Source: Nymphaea colorata (lineage: Eukaryota > Streptophyta > Magnoliopsida > Nymphaeales > Nymphaeaceae). Taken from it: 64,000 nt of DNA. Position numbers and translations under genes: made by a program. Under the pieces are notes generated by a model. The model had not been told where the DNA came from and searched no databases. It saw only the letters and a program-made list of their open reading frames with translations. The stretch spans positions 16,735,362-16,799,361 of the forward strand of contig NC_045150.1 of NCBI RefSeq assembly GCF_008831285.2, in the 5' to 3' direction. Of the stretch, positions 11,632-23,690 are shown one piece after another. Numbering within the stretch: position 1 is the first letter of the stretch; each line of letters begins with the position of its first letter.

Positions 11632-11845
11632 TAGGGTTTTGGATTCGGATATAAATATAAAAATCAGATTCGGATCGGATTCGGATATAAATATAAAAAT
11701 CAGATTCGGATCGGATTTCGGATTCGGATATGACTTTGCTTTATGTGAATCCGAATCCGAATCCGAATCCGAATATATGAATATCCGAAAAAGCGGATAT
11801 GGTTAAAGATGTATCCGATCCGAATCCGATCCGTTGACATCCCTA
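11632..11845. repeat. Word-repeat element, GGATTCGGAT type
   Basis: Starts TAGGGTTTTGGATTCGG and ends ccgttgacatcccta, the complement of TAGGGATGTCAACGG. The first half is made of cagattcggatcgg words and the second of their complement (aatccgaatccg), so the whole could fold back on itself. No 8-bp duplication is left. Likely a hAT-derived miniature element. Confidence 0.55.
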
Positions 11846-12637
11846 TGTAGGATCGCACCTCTACTGGGTGTCAACTTGCATATCGATGTCCTATCATAAG
11901 TTGATACTCTGGAATTTAAAATGAAAACTAACCGTCTATCAAATCCTGACCTGTCTATTGTGCTAACCCCTTGAATAGCCCATTGTTTTTTAAAACCAGT
12001 TAGGCCCCATAGACCCTAAAACATAAAAAAAGGCCGACAACCACATTAAATCCATCATGCCAAGAGTATCAAGCATCAGGTCTGCAAAGCCCCTAGCCTT
12101 ATGTGAGACTTGCCGTGGCGGCGTGCCATGAAGGAGGGATCAGGCTGGGGACTGGTGGGCAGGGCCCACTTAGTCTATGGCCCCACCCCAACTAATTGAA
12201 AAAAAATATATATTACATTAAAGAATATATACATAAAGGGGGTAGAAATAGTATTTTCTTTTCAAAAAAAAAGAGAGGGAGAGAGGGAGAGAGGTTGGTG
12301 TTATCAATATCACTGATTTGGTTGAATCAGACGTGAATCAGCAAAACATATTAAAATTAAAAATGCTTTCTTCAAAAATATATACATATAAATTAACTAA
12401 CAATAAAAAAAAATAAAATTGGTTTCCCAAGGATTCAATCCGAATCCATATCGATATTTTGCCTTGAGACCAAGCTTGGCTCCTATCGGTGTTGACCCCT
12501 CAACCGAACCATACTCCACGCGATACACAGGATTTTCATTATAGGCTGATGTTGCTTGATTTTATGTCATATTGATGTAAATCAGTGGCTGATTAATTTC
12601 CATATCATCAACATTTGGGGGAAAATAATAATAATGT
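11846..12637. other. Intergenic, no gene
   Basis: Between the duplicated copies. Holds a short gaga-rich run near 12271-12295 and a patch with catatcgatattt words near 12440-12510. No supported gene. Confidence 0.45.
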
Positions 12638-14150
12638 TATAGATTGATTTTTGTTTTTAAAACAATTTAACATGATCGGCATGGGTTCATGTGTATCAGC
12701 TACAGCAGCGTATCGTTGTGATCTCCGAGACAGTGCAAAAACGATACAGACAACAATCATAACTCCAGGGGAAAAGAACCAATATTGTTGGGTTTCCTGA
12801 GTTGTCCAAAGTGGTGTCCAGCCTATGTGATTTAGTATCGATTGACAGTCCTTTTTTTTTTGGCATTTTCTTTGAGTATTTTAACTTCTAAATTAATTAT
12901 TTTATCTTTTAAATTTATTTATCTTTTAAACCAATTTGTGTCTTTGGTTGAGGGATATAAACGGGTCGGATCTGCCTGATTACCAAAACTGGTTTAGTCT
13001 GATTTGATTATAAAATTTGGACTGATTGATTTGTTGATTCGGATTCTGAATATAGCTTCATAATTAAATCTATATCTGAATCCACAATCTAACTCTGAAC
13101 TCTCCTATCAAATTAGATATAAATGTCGGATCTTATATACAGTAGTACTCTTACTCCAAATCAATGTTAAAGAATAGGACACGGATCTGAATCTGATTCT
13201 AAATCCAAGGATCTCATTGTTTGAGTTTTGTAAAGTCTGAATCCAAAATTAGTGTTGTCCAACATCATTTCAAATTGAAAGGTTCTTTTAGCTTTATTAA
13301 ACAAAGAAAGAAAAGAGCATTTTTAATTTTTAACCGAATTGATAATTTAACTTTCATTGTCATCCGCCTCTCGAGAACGATTGGCCATGCTTTCTCCAAG
13401 TTGTATATTCTGGATATGAAAGACGTGACGCCCTTCTAATCATTTGTTTTCTACACAACAAACCACGGTTGTATTGTATGGGAGCAACCAAAACTATCAA
13501 CATGCACATCAAGATCTGAATCTGTAAAAATAAAACCTGTTGCACATTTTTTTTTTTTTACGTGAAGGGTACTTACTTTTTATAAGGTACAAAATTTCCA
13601 GATTTCACTTTTCCATTTTTAACTATCAGGGGGCGTTTTGGTTAGAAACCATAAGGCTCCCAAAATATATATATATATATATATATATATTCATCATTTT
13701 TTAAAAATAAATTTTTTTATCTTTTTTAAGCCTTAAAAAGAAGGTAATTTTTTTTTAAGATAAAATGTGCTATATAAAAATTTTGAAAAATGATATTTTG
13801 ACCCATGTTAAAATTTTAATTCAAAATTTTAAAACTTTAATTCAACCCCCTATAAAAAAAAATTAGCTTTAGGGCCTTTTTTTATTTGTTTTTTTTTAGG
13901 CTAGGATTGATAAAAAGCGAAGACGTAGGGTAGGTGGAATGTGTGATTGGTTTCCTCTCAACAATTGGAAGCAAAGGGCTTTGCGAGTCGTGGTTGAATG
14001 AACATGTCACTTGCCGCATTTATGTTACTTTAAGCCTCATTGCTGCATGAATTTTAAGCCGCCTAAATATGTTCAACTTTTCTTTAAACCGTCCTCTCTT
14101 ATATCACCACATTTTTTATTTTCTTTTTCTTTTTCCTTTTTATTTTCTAG
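12638..14150. repeat. Segmental duplication, copy B
   Basis: Second copy of the 9070-11640 segment without the CACTA-associated insert. It has its own unmatched stretch near 12770-12865, and a 26-bp AT microsatellite (13665-13690) within unmatched AT-rich sequence between the two conserved blocks. See copy A for shared landmarks. No gene is visible. Confidence 0.7.
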
Positions 14151-14462
14151 CACAAAGTGCCATTGGCAGTATATCTGACCTTGCTTGCTTGATGAAGGAA
14201 TAATAGTCCATTCAGTGAGTATGAGGAGTATTTCATCTTACCATTCGATCAGACGACCAACGCCCTTTTGGGCGACACCTTTTCTATGCTTCAACTTGTA
14301 TGTCGGTGCTTCTTTTTTGTTGTTCAGAATACCAAGTTGAAATAAAGACTAGCCGCCTATGAACCTCTGCTCAAGCCATTGCGCCAGCACCGTGGCGATC
14401 TAATATCATGACCTCATTACCCTAAAACACAGATATATCAGATTATAAGTCACAACTTTTTG

Positions 14463-14616
14463 GATCTCCGGATTAAGATGCCCTTTTGTGTTGGGATAGT
14501 TCTTCCTGTGATTTCAACGTTGGATATAAGGATGTCAAAGATCTCTGGATTAAAATGCCCTTTTGTGTTGGGATGGTTCTTCCTGTGATTTTAACGTTGG
14601 ACATAAGGATGTCAAT
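14463..14616. repeat. Tandem duplication, two 77-bp units
   Basis: Units 14463-14539 and 14540-14616 both read gatctcyggattaaratgcccttttgtg and onward, differing at about six positions. Confidence 0.85.
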
Positions 14617-15432
14617 AGATTGGATTGAGTCAGTTGTTTTTGTTATCGTATCCAATTGATCAGATGTTCATGTATCTGGATTTGAATTCGAATTGGAATA
14701 TGAATGAGGAAAAGTCTAATATCATATCCAAATCAAATATGTATTTGACATTTAGATTTACATGTGAATCCAACTTTTAAGTTTTAAATGCAGACTGAAT
14801 CCAACCCGCACTATACTTTTTTAAGAGTCCATTTGGAAAATGTATGGATATTCGGATATAGGTTGTTTATTTAACATTGAATCTGATCAAATCAGACGTC
14901 ATGTCTTAAACATGAATCCAGTCTGAATTTTTAATTGAATATGTTAAATTTTTCTTTGTCTGGATTTTTTTGACCAATTTAGTTGCGTATTACGATCTGA
15001 ATCCAATTCATCGGCTTCCCCAATGACATTTGGATTTCAACCAAGCAGCCGGCTATGGATGTAAATGGTTTGGATATATTAATGAGGTTTGGGGTTTAAC
15101 TTTTATCGGACTCTAAATAAATATGGTTCGGTATAATCAAATTTCAACTTGGACCTGAACTGCGTTTTTAGCACCGAGTTTAAATCTAACTAACATAAGA
15201 TCAGATATGTACAATGAAGTAGATTTTACAAAATCCTAGTCCGATATTAGATGGCCAAATCTAGATCCAGTGAACGATTGGATTTAATCTTTTTAAACCC
15301 AATCCAATTAATCGATTCCACGGCCTATATTTTACAAAGCAGAAATCGATGTGTCTTTAGGGTTTCGATCTTAGTTGAGGTAGGCGAATAGCTCTGAACG
15401 AGCAAACAGATTGGATTATATCATGTTATGTA
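14617..15432. repeat. Word-repeat DNA, ATCCAAATC type
   Basis: Starts just after aaggatgtcaatagattgg, close to the TAGGGATGTCAAT end of the element at 40037-40486, and is dominated by tctgaatcc and ggatttgaattc words. Probably one or more decayed hAT-like elements. The right end is not defined and no gene is seen. Confidence 0.4.
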
Positions 15433-15635
15433 GGGGCAAAGCTAAAAATTTTTTATGAGGCAGTCCAAATTAAAGTTTTTAAATTTTGATTAGCGCTAAA
15501 ATATCATTTGTCAAAAGTTTTATATAAAACAGTGAACTTTTTTTAAAATTTACATGTAACTTTTTTTAAAAAAAAAAAAATTGAGGTAGGGCCAGGGTCC
15601 ATGCAAGCCCTACCTTGACTCCGCTCCTGATCTCA
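15433..15635. repeat. hAT-like remnant with GGAGCGGAGTC end
   Basis: The right end reads gactccgctcctg, the complement of the CAGGAGCGGAGTC-type hAT terminus, and the left reads taggggcaaagc. The middle is poly(T)/poly(A)-rich. No 8-bp duplication was confirmed. Confidence 0.35.
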
Positions 15636-16386
15636 TGAATATTGGCTGATTTTTTTTAATAGAACCTTTCAGTTTTTTTTTTTTTCCCTTTCTTTCGTCC
15701 TCCAAACATTAATGTGACCACATCTACTACTAATGTGGTCTTTGCCTTGGGAAAAAGCAAGGAAGCTTCCTGTCGGCCCTTCGAGTACTGAATTGCATGA
15801 TTGAGACCATACCATCCACCACCATGTGATCGAATCTCCACCGGACCCAATTGGATCATAAATTAGATTTCATTTAACAAAATTTATATCAGCTGTTAAT
15901 AATCCTGATAAGGTACTTGTTGCCATAAACATTGTCTTATTTGATTATCCTTGTTTAGAAAGATCGCCTTCTCATAGATAGGATTCTTCCTATGCGTCAC
16001 ATCTAAGTGTTTAGTTCATATGGGGATAGATTTATGAAAGTTCTTATTCGATTCCATCCTTTTCTCTATTTGGGGTGTCTAGCGGCCTCGAATTTGAGAT
16101 GCACAAGATTTGAAAAAACTATGAATTTAATATCAGACCCTCCTTCATTCAATTTTAAATCAACCCATTTTTTCAATACAAAGAGGTAAAGTATGGACCT
16201 TACCTACAGATCTTAGGTCTGACTATGAATCTTTTGCCACATCCATGTCAGAGCAGATCCACATAAGGTCCATAGGTTTCAAAGATATTTCATGATTTTC
16301 TTACTTCTTGCAGCCCCAAGGTGTTGAGTATAGTTGGTCCAACAAGAAGTAAAAGGACCATTCCTGGTTTCATTCACGTGAGTAAA
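15636..16386. other. Intergenic, no feature recognised
   Basis: No supported gene; short open frames here have no recognisable content. Confidence 0.45.
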
Positions 16387-16563
16387 CCTAGGCATCCGGC
16401 CGAATTAAATTTAAAATATTTTTTTTAATATGAGATAATATGTAAATATAATTAATTGTAATAAAATATTATAATTATATATAAAAACTAATAAAATATG
16501 TATTTAAAAAATATTATTGAGCCAACCCGGGTGGGGCCAATAATTGATCGGGCATCATGATTG
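16387..16563. repeat. Dispersed CGGGCC-type small element
   Basis: Begins taggcatccggccg and ends with gagccaacccgggtggggcc and ttgatcgggc. The AT-rich core closely matches the core at about 19200-19300 (shared words ataactaataaaatat and ttataattatatataaaa). Confidence 0.5.
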
Positions 16564-18927
16564 GCTTCTAGTTTTTGACGGGAAGTTGCATTCCAAACTA
16601 GTTTCTTCTACCAAATAAGCTGTGCCCTTGGAGGGAAGAGAGAGACAGTTACTCAAATTCTTCATGACAGGTGTGGAGCCACATTTGGGTATATGCGGGC
16701 AACTGCCCACACAACCCAAAACCCTAAGCCCTTTTTTTTTTTTACATATTCACATAGAAATACGCTTGAAATATATAGTGTGTGCCGTTCGGCCAAATAT
16801 GTGTGTAGCGCTGCAGTACTCTCGTGATCTATGTGAGCTGGTGCAAAAGTTGGTTCTCGCTGCTGATTTAGAGAATCAGCTCATTCATTGGTGCATCAGA
16901 ATTAGTTGGGAATCGGCACGAAATTATTCTAAAAATCAGATTTTAATAGTTAACATAAAATGCGAAATTAATTAGGAGAAATTTTTCTTAAAACATTTAG
17001 AAAATGAAATATGGGAGTCGCAGTTTGAGACTCCAATTGACATGATGGGACTTTTGATCCACATCCTTCAACGTAAAGGACCTTTCATGTTGGATCGCCT
17101 ACTTTGGGTGTGGAGTCACTCTGAGCATCGATAGCCACGTGTTTGATTGATTGGATCTTGGTAAGACGATTTGAGATCCCTTACGTTAGGATCTCAAGTC
17201 ATACACCTCCCTCTTTTCTTTTCTTTTTTTAAAGGAAAAAAAGAAGAAAGAGAAGAATAGAAAAAAAAAATCAAAACAAAATGGTGAATTTTGATGAAAA
17301 TTTATAAAAAGTTGTCTCAGCAAAATAATAGATCAAGAAGGATCTGAATAGTTAAGTGAAAAATTGAACGACATTAAAAAAGATCCTCTCCTTATTTTTT
17401 CTAGACTTTAATCATTATTTGCTTTGTTACACTTTAAACTCTTTTGAATGAGTGATCTTTTTTAAGATCTATTAGGACGCTGATTTTCATTGCTTATGCT
17501 TCTTCTTTAATAAATGTTGATCTTCAGTATTTTACGTCTTGATGGTTTTGAAGACAGTGTTGTTTTTTGTCAAACTATTGAAAAGCCATTTCTGATTTTG
17601 GATGATCATTAACTTTCCTAAATATTCACTTTTCTTGACAAGGTTTGACAAATCTTCATCGTGTACTCAAAATTATTATTTGTTTTTTGTTTTTTGTTTT
17701 CTTCTTATTCTTCCCCCTTTTTTTCTGTTCTTCTTTCTTCTTTTTGCTAATCCTTCTTAATGTTGTTCCACTCCTTCATTCTAAAGTTTAATCATTTTTG
17801 CTTTTTTACCAACACTTTAAACTCTTTTGAAAGGTTGATTTTTTGGTCATATATTAGGAAGCTGAATTTCTTTTATAATATTATGGTTATTGTTCAAATT
17901 TGGTCATGATTTTGTTGTCAATCTTTCTGATTGTTTTCAGCTTTCACACAACTTTTGACAAACTTTTTTTATTTCCCTTGCTTCGGAAACTTTTTATGAA
18001 TTTTCCATTAATCTAAGGCTATGTTTGAGTGGAAGGAAAGTGACCAAGGAAAAGGAAAGTAAATGATATACTAAACTGCGACTTAGGTCTACCTATATTC
18101 AAGTACCAAATTAATGTTTCAAGGTGGCTTAGTAGAACACGCGCCCCCACGGAAACCCCATGTATCTCAGCTCCTGTCGGGTGGAAAAGACCCAGATTCC
18201 CAATCATCTCAAACGCCCCAATGGTGTCCTTTTTTTTCTGCCAGCCAAATATAGTGGAGAGGATAATGAGTTCTCTTAAATTCATTTTGTCATAACCATA
18301 CGTTAGGTCCTTAGATTTTTATTGTTTAGAGTAGTCAAATGCCCTTAAGCTGTATTTTATATATGAAATGAGAAAAGAGAGTCCATGACATGCACCAAAC
18401 CAACACTATCCCCGATAACTTCTCCCACAACTTTCCGTTCTATGTGGAAAATGACAAATGGTCCGACATATTTTTCACCGGAAAATCCGTCCAGGACGAA
18501 GAGCACCGGAGATAAGATAACTTGTCCTGCCATCAAACACCTACTAATGGCGCGATGAAGCGATTCTGCGTGAGATTCGTGGGTGGTTCCCGTTAAGCCT
18601 GTAATTTCTCATGGTTCATGTGGAAAAACAGTGAATTGGGTCCATCGGGGCGAAAGCATCATGTCTGGAAAGGACTGTCACTCTTAAGTGGGACAGAGAC
18701 AATTGAGTTCACAAAATTTGCCGTCTTTCCTCAAATAACAAATCAAGTTATGACAAGCAGGGCCATTGTAGTCAAACACGGCGGTGGCCAATTTAATGGT
18801 GGCACGTGTCAGTTTTCAAATTTTTTATAAATATCTTAAAACTTTCAATAATTATAGTTGATATTTATTAAGACAAATTTTTATTGGAAATTTATAATCG
18901 AAACCGGTTTTTTTTTTTTTTGTCCTT
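16564..18927. other. Intergenic, no gene supported
   Basis: A 2.3-kb stretch without a recognisable gene. It holds a hAT-like end (gacaggtgtggagccac near 16668), T-rich sequence from 17210 to 18000, and a compact promoter-like group of motifs near 18788-18834 listed separately. Confidence 0.4.
18788..18834 (+). promoter_or_regulatory. Promoter-like cluster without a gene
   Basis: CCAAT (18788-18792), a G-box CACGTG (18803-18808) and TATAAATAT (18826-18834) lie in the order and close spacing of a plant core promoter reading right. No open frame of note follows. It may be a chance cluster, a relic promoter or part of a lost transposon. Confidence 0.25.
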
Positions 18928-19013
18928 GCTGAAACTATAGTGACACTGGGAGACAGAGTGGGTCCTTAATAAATCCTAGCGAAGCTGAAACTATAGTGAC
19001 ACTGGGAGACAGA
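18928..19013. repeat. Direct repeat, 30 bp twice
   Basis: gctgaaactatagtgacact and the next ten bases are identical at 18928-18957 and 18984-19013, 56 bp apart. Confidence 0.85.
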
Positions 19014-19036
19014 CTGTGTCGCTGGTCATCTAAAAC

Positions 19037-19430
19037 TAGGTTTAGGTATCGTGCAGGCCCAGTCCGGCTCAGCTCTACCTAGCCTCATAAGGAGTCGTGC
19101 TTGAGCTGGCTTGACACTCAAAACTTAGGTTTGGGCTCAGCCTCACACCTAAAACCGGAGTTTCAGCATGAGCCCTGCTAGATTAAATATAATATATATA
19201 TATATATATATAAAATATGAATATAACTAATAAAATATATTATAATTATATATAAAATTCAATAAAATATGTATTAAAAAAATCTTATCGAGTCGAACCG
19301 CGCTTAGTCGGGCTTACCCAAGCCAACCTGATAACTTATCAGGTCAGCTCGGTGCCCTTTTATTTCTTTTTGGCTCAGCTCAGGCCCGAATTAGGTCGGG
19401 TACCTGGCACCTATCGGATACCCAATCCGA
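19037..19430. repeat. Dispersed CGGGCC-type small element
   Basis: GC-rich ggctcagctc and gtccggctcag words flank an AT-rich core that matches 16420-16510, then gtcgggcttacccaagcc and aggtcagctcgg. The core contains a short AT microsatellite at about 19193-19213. Boundaries are approximate. Confidence 0.5.
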
Positions 19431-20930
19431 CACCTAATCTTACATAAAACTCGGGCTCTCTGCAGGCTCACGAATGGCCAATGAGCAAGTCAAACTTGAG
19501 CTCAGTCAGCTTGAACTCAACTCTACTCACATATAGCTCAGCTCGAGCTTGCTCGACTTACATATAGCTTGGCTTGAGCTTGACTTGAGCTTTATGATGT
19601 TAAAGAGAGTTCAAGTGGAGTCGCTTAAACCCGTGTCCCTTAATATGTATTATACGCTTAATTTTCACACTTTTATTGAAGCCATTTTAAGTTTTTGAAA
19701 TTACAAAAATAAGTATTAGTGTTAAACTAGTCTAACTGAGTTTAATTAGGTCGATTCATCCAATTTGAGCTCGACTTGTTTACAAACTTAGCTCAAACTC
19801 GATTCATTTAACTTAGGAGTAGAGCTCCAGTTCAACTCAGCCGAAGGCATTCAGGTCGAGCCTTGAACAATTCGTACTCAGGTATATGCAATTATAATAA
19901 ATTTAAAATGATTTCCTTTTCAAACTTAATAGCCCTCTTTGAATGACGCGACAGATACATAAATTGGTATTTTTTTTTTATCCATACCTAATTTGTTAAA
20001 GACCTGCTTTTAATTTTCTTTAAATGCCAAAACTATATCTGACAAAAAAATTGTGAATTTTATAAAACAGATTCCCGCTACCCACCGGAAAAAAAAGAAA
20101 AAATACTGCAGTTGGGAATGTAGTAGAAAATTATAAAATACAAAAAGAAGGCAATGGCCTGATTTTTTTTTTTCCCAGCCATTTCTGGCCAACAGCCAGC
20201 CGGAGATGACCGGAGACCCGTAGAAGAAAGAATATACATTGAAAGTTCAAGTTGAGTGTGCATCAAAATACTTAAAGAAATTGAGAGCGGTCGAATTTAT
20301 ATGGTCCCAACTCTTTGAAAATGATTTTCAAATTTTAATTTCGCAATATGTAATGCAAAAACCTACAAATTTAATCACACCTTATCTCAATCATGTAATC
20401 TTTCCTGACACGGAAGTCGTGCTTCTTTTACAAACAACTTGAAAAAAAAGAAAAAGGATAAAGTTTTAGAAAAACATTCAAAAAGTATTCTCAAATTCGA
20501 TCGATGGCAAATGAAAAACAAACCGATGTAAGTCCAATCAAATTCTTGTTGAATTTTGATGAATAAATAATATCAAGTTTTATGTTTTTAAAACTTTTAT
20601 GGCCATTTTCTGCAACTTGCAGATAGCTTTCTTGAAAAGAGTTCTTCTGACCTCTTTTTCCAGGTAATAGCAAAAGAAACAAAGAAATTTATGCTTTGTC
20701 TTAATAAATATTAAATTTTAAATGAGCAGCTAAGTTTGCCCAACTTCAATTTTTTTTTTTAATTGAATCAGGTTTTTTTGCCTACTCAAAAAATATTTTA
20801 ACTAATTTTTAGTGTTTTAAATAAAATTACTCGAAAAAATTTCTATTACTTACTAACAATTAAATATTTTATATTAAATAAATGAAAATTTCTTATCCAA
20901 TTTTTAAAAAAAAAACAGCATTCAAAAATA
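19431..20930. other. Intergenic, no gene
   Basis: 19450-19870 continues with gagctcagctt and ctcgagcttg words, akin to the CTCGAG elements below. 19900-20930 is AT-rich and shows nothing I can name. Confidence 0.4.
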
Positions 20931-20939
20931 CAAATTTGA

Positions 20940-21340
20940 CTCGTATGATGGATCGATAATTCCAATGCGGGGGAGCCAGGCAGGCGTGGAAAGAGGGAAA
21001 TTTCCCAAAATAAGTGTCTTTGGTCTTAATTGAAAAGTCAAAGTTTGGTTTAACTTTTCACTTATTGACGAACATGTCCTTTGACTTGCGATCGGAATCT
21101 TGCTAGGCCTATAAATAGGCTGTAAAATTTTGTGATTACTTGTCTTGCTACTTGAGGACTAGAAATACTTTCATTTTAAAACACGATTTTTTTCTTACAA
21201 TCTCAAAAAATTTTGTGATTTTCTTAATAGGAGACACATTTTTTAGAAATGTTCAGTTAGAAAATATTAGCTGCGATATTTTCTTTTTTTCCAATATTAC
21301 ATTCTATCTCTAAGCTTGGTTTTTACTTTTTTAAGAGACA
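20940..21340 (+). promoter_or_regulatory. TATA-bearing promoter-like island, possibly LTR-derived
   Basis: TATAAATA at 21110-21117 sits in a palindromic setting (gcctataaataggc). It is preceded by several TTGAC/GTCAA words (W-box cores) between 21035 and 21085. Plant LTR promoters often read CTATAAATAGG like this one. No TG...CA borders, duplication or downstream coding sequence were found, so the LTR idea is inference. Confidence 0.35.
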
Positions 21341-21445
21341 TTAGAGATTAGCAAGAGTGATGAGAAAATGTACCTAGGGGCTTTACTGTATCAACTTGGC
21401 TAGTGGTTCTTAGCTAGTTGTTGGTTCAAGTGGCATGGGCCCTTA

Positions 21446-21862
21446 TAGGAGTGAACAACGAGTCGAGCTAGCTACTCGAGCTCAACTCGTCAAAACTCGG
21501 CTCGTGAACGAGTTTGAGCCGAGTCATTTGTTTAACGAGTCGAACTCGAGTTCATGAGTCGATTTGTTCAAATCATCGAGTTGAGTTGGAGCTCAACACG
21601 TAACTGTCGAGTCAAACTCGAGCCTTATTCAAATTTGTCGAGCCTTAATCTAGTTGATATATTCAAATGAGTTTACGAGTTTGTCGAGCCTTAATTGAGT
21701 CGAGTTCAACACGTAATGATGAATATCAATTCTATTCAAATGAGTTTGTCGAGACTTAATCGAGTTGAGCTGCTTTCATTGAGCTATTCTCGAGCTTGAA
21801 CCAAGTTGAATCGAACTTGAACTGACTGAACCTGGGCTCAACTCGGCTTGTGTTCACCCTTA
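21446..21862. repeat. CTCGAG word-repeat element, copy 1
   Basis: Starts TAGGAGTGAACAACGAGTCG and ends cggcttgtgttcaccctta, an imperfect terminal inverted repeat. The interior is built from gagtcgagctcgag, cgagccttaatcgag and aacacgtaa words. It closely matches the copy at 22878-23290. No clean target duplication was found. Confidence 0.65.
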
Positions 21863-22389
21863 GGTGCTCATGCCCTTTGTGTCCGCGAAGGGAAAGTGGC
21901 AGTTTATACGTTCTAACCTAGAAGGGGAAATAATCTTAAATCGTGAGGCAAAGGAAGAGAAAGAGTTTTTGGCTTCCACTCAGTAGTGTGGAATTTTCCC
22001 CCGGGTCACCCGGATAGGAAGGATAAGCTTGTAATTTAAGAAATATAACATGAAAAAAAAAATACTACTAATATTTTCTTATATTTCATAGGTTTCATGA
22101 AAAGCACAAGCACAAGATAGCCTTGTCTTTTAATTACAAGTAAAAAGTAACCCAAAAATAAAATTTTACGAAAATATACAAAAATGTTAGCTAATAATGC
22201 TTTATCATATTGCAAGTTAGTAATGCAATGAAGTATGGCCAAGTACGAGAAATTAGAGGGACTCTTTGTTTCTCTGTCTACACACACATATATAAATATA
22301 TATATAAAAGAAAGTTGGTAAAAATTAAACCACTTTAGTAAGAGAAAAAAACCAAACCTATTGGAATTAATTTTTTTTTTTTTGAAATA

Positions 22390-22570
22390 TAACATTATAA
22401 GTATGATCTTAAGAGTAATTTGATGAGAAACATATATTAAGTTAATTATTTTTTTACTTAAATAATGTTTTTTTAATAGTCATAAAATGAATGGCTCTTA
22501 TAACAACAATATTTAGTAGTATAAAAATCAGTTTTTTTACAAAAATGACCTGAACTAAAACACGATTTGT
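22390..22570 (-). repeat. Reverse copy of the 34885-35545 repeat
   Basis: gatcttaagagtaatttgat and the following gagaaacatatattaagtta are the complement of the motif shared by the two tandem copies near 35090 and 35430. This shows that the unit is a dispersed family. Confidence 0.6.
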
Positions 22571-22877
22571 ATTACATTAGAATTTATAAACACATTAGAA
22601 CGTTCATATTTTGTTTAAAACATGTTTTAACATGAATTTAAGTGGTCTGCTGATACCTACCAATTACTTATATGATTAAAGTACTGTTATTTATGTAAAA
22701 GAAGTTCCTACACCTAGCTAGCTAGGTCGGTTGGCCTAATGGTTTTAAATTTTGATGAAATATTTAAAAATGAGCTTGACACTGCCCAGATCACATTGCT
22801 ATAATGAAAAGATTATGTATATACTGGTCCAGAAATTTGGCATTGAAAGTAAAAAAAAAAAAAAGGATGGACCAAAC
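22571..22877. other. Intergenic, no gene
   Basis: AT-rich. A stretch reading gctaggtcggttggcctaatgg near 22722 is faintly like a tRNA-derived SINE head but has no second box. Confidence 0.35.
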
Positions 22878-23290
22878 TAGGGGTGAACAACGAGTAGAGC
22901 TACTCGTGCTCGATGAAGCTTGGCTCGTGAACGAGTTCAAGCCGAGTCATTTGCTTAACGAGTCGAGCTCGAGTTTATGAGTCGACTCATTCAAATAATC
23001 GAGTTGAGTTCGAGCTCAACACGTAACTGCCTAGTCGAGCTCGAGCCTTAATCGAGTTCAAACGAGTTTACGAGTTTGTCGAGCCTTAATTGAGTCGAGC
23101 TCGAGCTCAACACGTAACAATGAATATCAATTGTATTCAAACGAGTTTATCGAGCCTTAATCAAGTCAAACTCAAGCTGCTTTCGTCCAACTATTCTCAA
23201 GCTCGAGCCGAGTCGAACTCGAGGTTTCATTAGTCGAGCTGAGCTCGAGCTGACTGAACTCGGGCTTGACTCGGCCCGTTTTCACCCCTA
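22878..23290. mobile_element. CTCGAG word-repeat hAT-like element, copy 2
   Basis: 413 bp with terminal inverted repeats TAGGGGTGAACAACGAG on the left and cgttttcacccctA on the right. Left flank GACCAAAC (22870-22877); right flank GACCAAGA, with GACCAAAC six bases further (23297-23304). This looks like an 8-bp duplication altered by a 6-bp repeat. The interior is almost entirely gagtcgagctcgag-type words plus aacacgtaacwrtgaatatc. No coding capacity. Confidence 0.7.
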
Positions 23291-23690
23291 GACCAAGACC
23301 AAACTAGCTAGGCGCATTTGGCAAATGCCCTTAGATTTAAGTGAACAAATTTTGATAGAGAAACCAATAGATTTCTTGCCATGTAGCTTAAGCAATGGGG
23401 CGACCTTGCTTGCTAGAAGAAGCAAACCCAGATTTCAAACCTTACCTATCAAAACCTTCTATCTGAAAGGGAATCTCGCTTTTCTAAATGCACGCTTCAA
23501 AGTCTCAAAAATAAAAATATGTTTCTATCTGAAGTGAGAGAGAAAACTGGGAAGGTGATAGGCGTGATCCATGATTTAGTCCATTTATGATTTCATCACT
23601 AAATTGCTAATGAAGCATATGAATCCTCCTCCACCAAATCAAACGCATTCTGCATCAAAAAGCTATTGCCATTCTCTCTTCTAAGAGGTT
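23291..23690. other. Intergenic, no gene
   Basis: No supported feature; short open frames have no recognisable content. Confidence 0.4.

Larger units (their letters stand above)
9070..11640. repeat. Segmental duplication, copy A
   Basis: 9070-10345 and 11370-11640 match 12638-13640 and 13915-14150 in the same order and orientation, at roughly three quarters identity by eye. Shared landmarks are gatcggcatggg, gattaccaaaac, gtgttgtccaacatcat, tccaagytgtatattctgga and gtaggtggaatgtgtgatt. Copy A carries an extra segment of about 1 kb that starts with a CACTA terminus. No gene is visible in the shared sequence. Confidence 0.7.

Noticed and set aside
22036-22395. 119-codon minus-strand frame
   Set aside because: AT-driven Phe/Lys/Tyr-rich translation, no motif, overlaps a dispersed repeat.
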